From positions 186,001 through 250,000 of the forward strand of contig NZ_RAQI01000001.1 of assembly GCF_003610465.1 (NCBI RefSeq): a stretch of 64,000 nt of DNA, in the 5' to 3' direction. The translations under genes and the position numbers were made by a program. Origin of the DNA: Xenorhabdus ehlersii (GTDB lineage Bacteria; Pseudomonadota; Gammaproteobacteria; Enterobacterales; Enterobacteriaceae). Position 1 is the first letter of the stretch. Each line of letters opens with the position of its first letter. Below, piece after piece: positions 1 to 8,274 of the stretch. Below the pieces are notes generated by a model that was given only the letters and a program-made list of their open reading frames with translations, was not told the DNA's origin and did not search any database.

Positions 1-209
1 GCAGTATCATGAATACCAGGGCTGTTCATAGCAAGATCAAAGACTTGTTCTTTTATACCCGGCTGATACGCTCGATAGGCGTATTCAAGCTGGAAGGTTC
101 GTTTGCAGGATAAACAGCGATAGCGTTGATGCCCCGAATTACCCTTACCCTGTTTTTTGACGAATTCAGTTTGCTGACAAAATCGACATTTTACTTCAAC
201 TGTTGCCAT
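1..209 (-). CDS. insA: IS1-family transposase subunit InsA (partial)
   Basis: Read on the minus strand from an ATG at 209, this gives an InsA-type N-terminus. It has a zinc-finger-like C-x2-C ... C-x2-C pattern (CRFC and CLSC), a central GHQRYRC, and a following stretch resembling the YxAYQPG and MNSPG segments of IS1 InsA. InsA is the DNA-binding first product of IS1 elements, which make the transposase InsAB' by programmed frameshifting. The gene runs off the left window edge, so InsB and the far end of the element are not seen. The inner end of the IS1 copy should lie a few tens of bases above 209, probably around 240-260, but I could not fix its terminal repeat. Confidence 0.8.
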   Translation of the reverse strand, partial: MATVEVKCRFCQQTEFVKKQGKGNSGHQRYRCLSCKRTFQLEYAYRAYQPGIKEQVFDLAMNSPGIHDT

Positions 210-404
210 TTAATTTCTCCGAAAAAAGGGGAATTATATTCCACCATCAACGGGTTGAATACGTGACCAGAATTTTTATGTGGAATATTTTAAAAGTGTA
301 GAGGGAGTTTGTGGAAAGGCAAATTTTTTCAACACAACGAAAGGAAAAATAAAAACTTTAGGCTAAATTATTATCTATTTAAGCCTGTTAGTATATAGGG
401 TTAG
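210..404. other. AT-rich gap between IS1 and CRISPR remnant
   Basis: This stretch holds the 5' end of the IS1 copy and AT-rich sequence. I see no gene in it. Confidence 0.5.
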
Positions 405-495
405 ATGTTTATCCCCGTGTATAAGGGGAACATAATCTGATGATCAGATAGAAGTAAAAATAAAAACGGTTTATCCCCGTATTCACGGGAAAAAA
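405..495 (-). CRISPR. Detached degenerate CRISPR repeats (two repeats, one spacer)
   Basis: Two 29-nt units, 405-433 and 467-495, match the main array repeat imperfectly and flank a 33-nt interval, the right size for one type I-E unit. The first reads GTTTATCCCCGTGTATAAGG in its middle, so the hairpin is damaged. The second keeps CGGTTTATCCCCGTATTCAC but loses the GGGGAACAC end. The second shares the ATTC variant with the repeat at 1384, which marks both as the old, trailer end of the array. The interval contains a perfect inverted repeat, ATCTGAT-G-ATCAGAT (435-449). They are separated from the rest of the array by the toxin-antitoxin pair at 737-1323. An alternative is that they now act as a stand-alone guide RNA. 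Confidence 0.75.
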
Positions 496-673
496 ATAGT
501 CATATCACAAAACTGTGAACATTTCTATTTTTCGTCTTTCTTAAGACAAATACATTCCTGATTGTTATCTTCACTATGCTTGCCAGAAACAGTGATTTGA
601 AGTGTAGCAAATCACCATAATTACGTCTCTATTATGTTTATGATTTAGTCTCATAATGTAAAAAGCAGATAAA

Positions 674-736
674 GTTTTACTTTTGTAAAACATAAAAGTA
701 TGATTGAGTATAATTTAAACAGAAGGAGAGATAGGC
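674..736 (+). promoter_or_regulatory. Putative promoter/operator of the mazEF-like pair
   Basis: An inverted repeat GTTTTAC-N4-GTAAAAC lies at 674-691. A TATAAT -10-like hexamer follows at 709-714. A strong ribosome binding site (AGAAGGAG) sits just before the ATG at 737. Antitoxins of this type usually autoregulate by binding such palindromes; that role is inferred here. Confidence 0.45.
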
Positions 737-958
737 ATGACTGCTGTTGTTATTCGCCAATCTGGTGGGGCTAATATTGTTAGCATACCGAAAGCCATTG
801 TGAAAACCCTCAATCTGCATACGGGTTCAAAGCTTGATCTGTCCATTCAAGATAACAAAATTGTGCTTACACCAATCGAAGAAGAGTTAACATTGGAATT
901 ACTGTTAGCCGGAAGCCCTAAAGAATGTTTCACGGTAACAGATGAGGATAGAGAATGA
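737..958 (+). CDS. AbrB/MazE-type antitoxin
   Basis: This 73-residue protein starts with a swapped-hairpin AbrB/MazE DNA-binding fold: the N-terminal half reads VIRQSGGANIVSIPKAIVKT and then LNLHTGSKLDLSI and KIVLTP. The acidic C-terminal tail (ELLLAGSPKE...DEDRE) fits the part that wraps the toxin. In this family the antitoxin neutralises a MazF/PemK endoribonuclease and represses its own promoter. The gene has a good Shine-Dalgarno (AGAAGGAG) and is followed 35 nt later by the toxin. The pair sits inside the trailer end of the CRISPR locus, between repeat remnants, which suggests it arrived by insertion. It is closer to ChpS/PemI-type than to E. coli MazE; I do not assign a symbol. Confidence 0.8.
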   Translation: MTAVVIRQSGGANIVSIPKAIVKTLNLHTGSKLDLSIQDNKIVLTPIEEELTLELLLAGSPKECFTVTDEDRE

Positions 959-993
959 ATCAATGCTAACTCTGTTGGTAAGGAAGTGATTTG

Positions 994-1323
994 ATGTACA
1001 TACCAGACAAAGGAGACATTGTTTCATTGGATTTTGATCCGAGCGCAGGGAAAAAAATTATGAAACGCCGCCCTGCGTTTGTGATCTCTCGAAAGATATT
1101 TAACGAGCATACCGGATTTGCTGTTGTGGTCCCCATTACCAGTACCGTAAGGGGAATGATGTTAGAAGTTGTCTTACCCGAAGAATTATCGACCCAAGGT
1201 GCAATTCTTATCCATCAGGTCAAATCCTTAGACTTTTCAGATCGTCAAGTTAAATTTATTGAGAAAGCACCTCAAGACATTATCGACAAAGTAACCGAGC
1301 TAACTAAGGTTATTATTTCATAA
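994..1323 (+). CDS. MazF/PemK-type endoribonuclease toxin
   Basis: This is a 109-residue PemK/ChpB/MazF-like toxin. It shows the family start PDKGDIVSLDFDPSAG, the strand RRPAFVIS (the conserved Arg-Pro-Ala/Val-Leu region), VVVPITS, and the later IHQVKSLDF, matching the LVNQVR.MD segment of ChpB. Members cleave mRNA at short motifs and stall growth when the antitoxin decays. An ATG at 994 has AAGGAAG about ten bases upstream; a TTG at 991 is possible but less likely. The TAA stop lies exactly at the first base of the terminal degenerate CRISPR repeat (1323), so the element fills the gap between repeat remnants completely. It looks intact. Confidence 0.82.
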   Translation: MYIPDKGDIVSLDFDPSAGKKIMKRRPAFVISRKIFNEHTGFAVVVPITSTVRGMMLEVVLPEELSTQGAILIHQVKSLDFSDRQVKFIEKAPQDIIDKVTELTKVIIS

Positions 1324-4300
1324 TAAGAATTTCCTGATTTACGGGGAACACGTCGTCGGTATCTACCGCAGGGCAAGGGATTACGGTTTATCCCCGTATT
1401 CACGGGGAACACCTGGTCGAATCGCGTAAATTTCAGACCAGCAGCGGTTTATCCCCGTACTCACGGGGAACACATGAAAAAGCAAATAAAAGCGACAATG
1501 GATTACGGTTTATCCCCGTACTCACGGGGAACACATTTTGTGGCATCCTTAATGCGTTTAATATCCCGGTTTATCCCCGTACTCACGGGGAACACCATGT
1601 ATTGATTGATGTGGGTACGTGATGTACCGGTTTATCCCCGTACTCACGGGGAACACGGGATGTCTTTTGACAGTTCTACTAGCATGGCCGGTTTATCCCC
1701 GTACTCACGGGGAACACGCCCGGTCTTTTTTCTGGATGATGTTGTAGTCCGGTTTATCCCCGTACTCACGGGGAACACTCCATCCATTCTTCATGGAGGA
1801 CATCGTAAATCGGTTTATCCCCGTACTCACGGGGAACACTCGATCGGTCAACGCTGCCATGACCACCTCAGCGGTTTATCCCCGTACTCACGGGGAACAC
1901 CCAGCCATTCATCATAGCGGCTCATGCGTTCCCGGTTTATCCCCGTACTCACGGGGAACACATCTCAACATCATTAGAAAGATACTGGTCTGCCGGTTTA
2001 TCCCCGTACTCACGGGGAACACTGGGGATTGTTGTACTCGTAAGTAAAAGCGGGCGGTTTATCCCCGTACTCACGGGGAACACATTGCTGTATGTCTCGC
2101 TGCAACTTAGTTTTCCGGTTTATCCCCGTACTCACGGGGAACACTTGCACTCGATTGCATACAGGCGATAAAAGGGCGGTTTATCCCCGTACTCACGGGG
2201 AACACCTAATTTAATAAGCACCATCTTCCTTGCTGTACGGTTTATCCCCGTACTCACGGGGAACACATGGACATTGAGGATGTGGCCACCGGCGAGCGCG
2301 GTTTATCCCTGTACTCACGGGGAACACGCCCTATCCATGCAGGCACCAACATAGGGTACCGGTTTATCCCTGTACTCACGGGGAACACCGACGCGGACAC
2401 AGTACGCCCATAAAGCAGGCTGGTTTATCCCTGTACTCACGGGGAACACGCGAACAAAATTCAGCAGGTGATGACGGGCATCGGTTTATCCCTGTACTCA
2501 CGGGGAACACGCGAACAAAATTCAGCAGGTGATGACGGGCATCGGTTTATCCCTGTACTCACGGGGAACATCGCTATGACTACGCGCCTGATGGCTGTTA
2601 TTGCGGTTTATCCCTGTACTCACGGGGAACACTGTATGAACGTGCTGGTATCACAAAAGCGACACGGTTTATCCCTGTACTCACGGGGAACACCTCACTA
2701 TTTGATATAAAAATAATAGCACCTACGGTTTATCCCTGTACTCACGGGGAACACATCAGGCATTTCAGCGCGAATAATTTCTAGTGCGGTTTATCCCTGT
2801 ACTCACGGGGAACACGGCAATCATTGCGGAAAACCTCCAGATAACCACGGTTTATCCCTGTACTCACGGGGAACACTAGCTATCTTGAACTTTAACTCGT
2901 AGTTTTCACGGTTTATCCCTGTACTCACGGGGAACACGAGATGGCCGGACGCAATCACTATGCTGCCTACGGTTTATCCCTGTACTCACGGGGAACACGA
3001 AAACGAAATAAAGCCTCACGGACAAGATCCCGGTTTATCCCTGTACTCACGGGGAACACACCCCGCAGGAACTGACCCCCGAAGTGAATAACGGTTTATC
3101 CCTGTACTCACGGGGAACACGGCAAGCTGTCTGGCCTGCTCTGCCAACTTATCGGTTTATCCCTGTACTCACGGGGAACACTTTTCCAGACTGTTCACGG
3201 TTGTGCTTAGGGTCGGTTTATCCCTGTACTCACGGGGAACACGCCGTATTATGACTGGGATCAGCACAGACCCCCGGTTTATCCCTGTACTCACGGGGAA
3301 CACACTAACGATACTGTTTCAAATTTAAATAATAACGGTTTATCCCTGTACTCACGGGGAACACTTGCTCCACGGTTCCAAGTTCAGAGTAATATGCGGT
3401 TTATCCCTGTACTCACGGGGAACACTACATAATGACCATCAATACCAAAAGTGACGGCGGTTTATCCCTGTACTCACGGGGAACACAGGCCGCCCCATTG
3501 ATGGATCGGCGCGTAGATCGGTTTATCCCTGTACTCACGGGGAACACTTTGTGAAAGAAAATAACAAATAAGGCGTACCCGGTTTATCCCTGTACTCACG
3601 GGGAACACGTACATATCACCTAAACGATACCAGCCATGGCCGGTTTATCCCTGTACTCACGGGGAACACTTTACCAAAAGAACCTAAATGAAACAGGTCG
3701 TCGGTTTATCCCTGTACTCACGGGGAACACGTTAATGCCAACGCCGCGAATGCAATTGATGGCGGTTTATCCCTGTACTCACGGGGAACACTCATAGGCG
3801 ACCTGTGTTCCCGTCAGAGACTGCGGTTTATCCCTGTACTCACGGGGAACACATATTCATTATGAAAATGATCGGATTAAAGTTCGGTTTATCCCTGTAC
3901 TCACGGGGAACACTGATAGAGATTCAGCTTCCATCATGAGACTGGCGGTTTATCCCTGTACTCACGGGGAACACCGCCGATTTGGTGCTGTTGGTGACCG
4001 CAAATACGGTTTATCCCTGTACTCACGGGGAACACAAGCTAATGGGGTGTTGATCCCGCTCCATTAGCGGTTTATCCCTGTACTCACGGGGAACACCCAC
4101 GGTCCCCATGTAAATGGAGGTGCCCACGCGGTTTATCCCTGTACTCACGGGGAACACTCCCGCTGGAGGAAAATCACGCGCATTATCCCCGGTTTATCCC
4201 TGTACTCACGGGGAACACTATATAATTCTTTAATGGATGAATTATAATCTCGGTTTATCCCTGTACTCACGGGGAACACCTGCCTGAATCCGATCTTCCC

Positions 4301-6049
4301 GACGATAAAGCCGGTTTATCCCTGTACTCACGGGGAACACTCTCTGTCGATGCCTGTCCAAATGTATGAATTCGGTTTATCCCTGTACTCACGGGGAACA
4401 CGGAGCTACCGGCCATTGTAGAACCCGGCCAACCGGTTTATCCCTGTACTCACGGGGAACACATGACAATATTTATCTGCATAAAAGAATATGCCGGTTT
4501 ATCCCTGTACTCACGGGGAACACTACCGCGATCCTGTCATTAGGCTGTTATAATCCGGTTTATCCCTGTACTCACGGGGAACACGATCTCGATGCTCTGT
4601 AAAAAATACTGATTACCGGTTTATCCCTGTACTCACGGGGAACACAATGATATTGAGATTGCATTACGGGATTTGGGCGGTTTATCCCTGTACTCACGGG
4701 GAACACTAGGCTCATCATCACCAAGGCCGAAGGGAATACGGTTTATCCCTGTACTCACGGGGAACACTATAGGCAACCCGGTAAATTGATTGTACGTAGC
4801 GGTTTATCCCTGTACTCACGGGGAACACGGCGGCGAAGCGCAATAACCCCACCATAAGGACGGTTTATCCCTGTACTCACGGGGAACACAAAGAAAACCC
4901 CGGTTGTTACAGCAACCGAGGCGGTTTATCCCTGTACTCACGGGGAACACGATTAACTATTAAAGCCACATTCGCTGACTTAGCGGTTTATCCCTGTACT
5001 CACGGGGAACACCGCCCACTGTTTATAGTCATCATCAGAGCCACCGGTTTATCCCTGTACTCACGGGGAACACACCTTCATTAAGTGCTCAATTAAGCCT
5101 GTCGGCGGTTTATCCCTGTACTCACGGGGAACACTTCACGCCACTGACAGAGGCGGAAGCCATAGCCGGTTTATCCCTGTACTCACGGGGAACACCTTAT
5201 CCAGTTCAAGCTATGCGATCTCGGTGACGGTTTATCCCTGTACTCACGGGGAACACCGCTCCACAACCTCGTAGCCTAGAAATGTGTGCGGTTTATCCCT
5301 GTACTCACGGGGAACACTTCGGATCATGCAGTTTTAACTTGATACCATCCGGTTTATCCCTGTACTCACGGGGAACACATCATCGCGGATGCGGAAATTA
5401 TCTGTCCCGGCGGTTTATCCCTGTACTCACGGGGAACACAGTCTCATATCTCCTACAGTATTAATTGCCGCCGGTTTATCCCTGTACTCACGGGGAACAC
5501 TGAGGGTGGGTGATTACCGCATTCTGTTTGAGCGGTTTATCCCTGTACTCACGGGGAACACGCGAAAATGTCACTCGCATTGAAATAAACGGACGGTTTA
5601 TCCCTGTACTCACGGGGAACACCCACTCAAACCATAGAACCACCGAATAAAAATCGGTTTATCCCTGTACTCACGGGGAACACGCGGTACGTGACCGTGA
5701 CCCACAGGGTTATCGCGGTTTATCCCTGTACTCACGGGGAACACCCGCAGGTATTGAGCTAATATTAGAGGATGCACGGTTTATCCCTGTACTCACGGGG
5801 AACACAAATACTCTTCCATAACGCGATTAATCTCGAACGGTTTATCCCTGTACTCACGGGGAACACATCCCAGTGGTGGTACACAGCAAAGTGATCCCCG
5901 GTTTATCCCTGTACTCACGGGGAACACCGCCGGTTCGTTCAAGATTGCGTCAGGTGTCCCGGTTTATCCCTGTACTCACGGGGAACACCGAATAAAATTA
6001 ATAACTGATTGTGCCATCTCCGGTTTATCCCTGTACTCACGGGGAACAC
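1323..6049 (-). CRISPR. Type I-E-like CRISPR array, 77 repeats plus one degenerate repeat
   Basis: Repeats are 29 nt, beginning CGGTTTATCC and ending GGGGAACAC on the plus strand. Read on the minus strand they start GTGTTCCCC and end GGGGATAAACCG, the usual type I-E orientation, so transcription runs leftward. From 1384 to 6049 they recur every 61 bp. The unit at 1323-1351 is degenerate in its first half, marking the trailer end. Fifteen repeats (1384-2238) carry CCCCGT; the 62 from 2299 to 6021 carry CCCTGT, which puts a C-A mismatch in the hairpin stem. Spacers are 32 nt, except one of 33 nt at 4951-4983. A spacer is duplicated at 2450-2481 and 2511-2542. Minor repeat variants: a first-base T at 2421, a last-base T at 2571 and ATTC at 1384. 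No cas gene lies in the window. Confidence 0.98.
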
Positions 6050-6200
6050 ACTAATTTTATCCATCTGTTTTATAAAAATTTTTTAGAGCGGAAAAATTCT
6101 ACCATTTTTTTAGTCTATAAAGTCAGTCAAATTTTCTCTTTCATTCTTCCGATTTATCATCTGTAATTCAGATCACATTTCATCCATATTTTTAACTCTT
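6050..6200 (-). promoter_or_regulatory. CRISPR leader
   Basis: An AT-rich stretch with T and A runs lies directly next to the repeat at 6021-6049. That is the end where the minus-strand transcript would start and where the uniform, newer repeats lie. By analogy with type I-E leaders it should hold the promoter and the spacer-integration signals. I could not place an IHF site with confidence. Confidence 0.65.
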
Positions 6201-6500
6201 ACTTATCAATTTATGAGATTCCCATTGCTGAAATCGCAAAAGAACCTGTTGGTCTTAACTCAACAACAAAGAGAGTAAGAGTCTGAAAACTATTGCATTG
6301 AGTAGCGGGGATATCCACCAACATGTTGGAATATTCACTCAAGCACGTGTAAGTCATCACAGTTTCAGCAATTGCTGATAAATAAGATGCGAGTATATTG
6401 GCATTTTTCACTAGAAAGCGTGTTGTAATGATGTATAAATATGTTAAAACCGCGAGTTATTCCTCTGTACCTATCAATAACTGATTGCATTACATTGAAA
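6201..6500. other. Intergenic region between CRISPR leader and gntR
   Basis: No convincing gene is present. A 66-codon minus-strand open frame (6211-6411) covers it but lacks a recognisable product or ribosome binding site. The stretch should also carry the gntR promoter. Confidence 0.4.
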
Positions 6501-7496
6501 ATGAAGAAAAAACGCCCAGCTTTACAAGATGTTGCTGACCTCGTTGGGGTCACAAAAATGACGGTCAGCCGTTTTTTACGCAATCCCGATCAGGTTTCTG
6601 AAGCGTTGGGAAAACGAATAGCGGAAGCTGTGGAACAACTAGGTTATATTCCCAACCGTGTGCCCGATATTCTTTCCAATTCCACCAGCCGTGCAATAGG
6701 GGTTTTGCTTCCTTCATTGACCAATCAGGTCTTCGCTGAAGTTATTCGCGGTATCGAGCATGTGACTGATCGCAATGGATATCAGACCATGCTCGCCCAC
6801 TATGGTTATTCTGCCCAGAAAGAAGAAGAACGTTTACTCTCCCTGCTTGCTTACAATATTGATGGCCTGATTCTGGCAGAACGCACGCATACTCCCAAAA
6901 CGTTAAAGGTGCTGCAGACAGTAGGTATTCCTGTTGTCGAATTGATGGACAGTGTATCGCCTTGCCTTGATATTGCAGTAGGGATCGATAATTTTGCAGC
7001 GGCTCGTCAGATGACGATGGCGATGATCGAACGCGGTTGCAAAAACATTATTTATCTCGGTGCACGGCAGGATGAACGAACGATGATCCGTTTGCAAGGG
7101 TTTGAAATGGCGATGTTCAATGCTGGGCTTCAACCGAGAAAAATGATGACACCAGTCAGCTCTTCCTATTCATTAGGCACGCAGCTTTTGCAGGAATCCT
7201 GCCAGAAATATCCTGAAATTGATGGCCTGTTTTGTACGAATGATGATATCGCCATTGGGGCGATTTTTGAGTGCCAGCGACAGGGGATTAAAATACCGGA
7301 AGAGATAGCGATAGCTGGCTTTCATGGCCATGATGTCGGCCAGGTAATGACTCCCAAGCTTGCCAGCGTGCTGACTCCTCGTGACTTAATGGGACGCAAG
7401 GCAGCGGAATCCTTACTTGCTCGTTTGAGGGGGGAGAAACTGGAACAAACTCTGATTGATGTTGGGTTTACCCTTTCATTGGGTGAAAGTGTTTAA
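6501..7496 (+). CDS. gntR: Gluconate operon repressor GntR (LacI family)
   Basis: This 331-residue LacI-family regulator is collinear with E. coli GntR, which has the same length. The N-terminal helix-turn-helix (residues about 7-26) reads LQDVADLVGVTKMTVSRFL. It is followed by the hinge PNRVPDILSNSTSRAIGVLLP and a periplasmic-binding-protein-like effector domain with the family-typical CTNDDIAIGA and GFHGHDVGQVM. GntR represses gluconate uptake and phosphorylation genes and is released by gluconate. I chose the ATG at 6501 because the protein then begins MKKKRPALQDVA, as in the E. coli protein; an upstream in-frame ATG at 6441 would add 20 unrelated residues. Its targets lie directly downstream, with two operators at 7604-7630. 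Confidence 0.95.
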   Translation: MKKKRPALQDVADLVGVTKMTVSRFLRNPDQVSEALGKRIAEAVEQLGYIPNRVPDILSNSTSRAIGVLLPSLTNQVFAEVIRGIEHVTDRNGYQTMLAHYGYSAQKEEERLLSLLAYNIDGLILAERTHTPKTLKVLQTVGIPVVELMDSVSPCLDIAVGIDNFAAARQMTMAMIERGCKNIIYLGARQDERTMIRLQGFEMAMFNAGLQPRKMMTPVSSSYSLGTQLLQESCQKYPEIDGLFCTNDDIAIGAIFECQRQGIKIPEEIAIAGFHGHDVGQVMTPKLASVLTPRDLMGRKAAESLLARLRGEKLEQTLIDVGFTLSLGESV

Positions 7497-7603
7497 TTTT
7501 TGTAGCTCGAAATGATGTTTTCCCATTTTCAATTGCGATAAGCCTCACATTTTCCTTTTTTGATGGTCCTGATTGATTGCCCACCATCCAGCTCTGCTGC
7601 TAA

Positions 7604-7630
7604 TGTTACCGGTAATTAGTTACCGGTAAC
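7604..7630. promoter_or_regulatory. Tandem GntR operators
   Basis: Two palindromes with the core TTACCGGTAA occur 14 bp apart, centre to centre: TGTTACCGGTAAT (7604-7616) and the perfect GTTACCGGTAAC (7619-7630). The known GntR site is an ATGTTACCGGTAACAT-like palindrome. They lie about 90 bp before gntK, where a repressor would block its promoter. Confidence 0.88.
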
Positions 7631-7716
7631 ACTTGGTGGGTAATATTTCCCTGCTAATTTTTTAGTGTAAATCAAATGGATATATAAGCGGTAAGATCTG
7701 TGTAAAGGAGTTTGAT

Positions 7717-8274
7717 ATGAGTGATACCCAACAACCAAACCACGTTTTTGTATTGATGGGGGTATCCGGCAGCGGTAAATCTGCGGTTGCCAGTGGTGTT
7801 GCCCGTGAACTAGGGGCTGCATTTCTGGATGGGGACTTCCTTCATCCCCGTGCCAATATTACAAAAATGGCACAGGGCCACGCCTTGAATGATGATGATC
7901 GTAGGCCGTGGTTGAAAGCACTCAATGATGCTATTTTTGCCATGCAACGCACCAACCCTATCTCCCTGCTCGTGTGTTCTGCCTTGAAAAAAAGTTATCG
8001 GGATATGTTACGTGATGGCAATCAACACCTGTCTTTTCTCTATATGAAGGGGGATTTTGACTTAATCGAAAGCCGCCTGAAAGCACGCAAGGGGCATTTC
8101 TTTAAACCACAAATGCTAATCTCTCAATTTGAGACACTGGAAGCGCCGACCAGTGATGAAAATGATGTCCATCACATTGATATAAAACCTGATCTTGATG
8201 AAGTCATCAAAAATGCGATTAAAGCTATTGACCATATCCAATCTATTAACCGTATTAGTGAGGGGCATTCATGA
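7717..8274 (+). CDS. gntK: Gluconokinase
   Basis: This 185-residue thermoresistant-type gluconokinase phosphorylates gluconate to 6-phosphogluconate in the cytoplasm, feeding the Entner-Doudoroff and pentose phosphate pathways. A Walker A motif, GVSGSGKS, is at residues 15-22. The family segments DGDFLHP, NDDDRRPWL and VCSALKKSYRD (substrate and nucleotide handling) follow in order. Length is close to the E. coli enzyme (175). The ATG at 7717 has AAGGAG eight bases upstream. The stop overlaps the start of gntU by four bases (ATGA), so the two are translationally coupled. Expression should be gluconate-inducible through the GntR operators upstream. Confidence 0.95.
   Translation: MSDTQQPNHVFVLMGVSGSGKSAVASGVARELGAAFLDGDFLHPRANITKMAQGHALNDDDRRPWLKALNDAIFAMQRTNPISLLVCSALKKSYRDMLRDGNQHLSFLYMKGDFDLIESRLKARKGHFFKPQMLISQFETLEAPTSDENDVHHIDIKPDLDEVIKNAIKAIDHIQSINRISEGHS

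Noticed and set aside
1606..5583. Several open frames across the array (for example 1606-1917, 4366-4602, 5282-5464) with repeated peptides such as VYPRTHGEH, LSPYSRGT and RFIPVLTGNT
   Set aside because: They are translations of the 29-nt CRISPR repeat in three frames, separated by spacer codons. They are not genes.
6211..6411. A 66-codon minus-strand frame beyond the CRISPR leader, where cas2 would be expected
   Set aside because: Its end has only a vague likeness to a Cas2 C-terminus and would need a frameshift. There is no ribosome binding site. I cannot support a cas2 remnant without a profile search.
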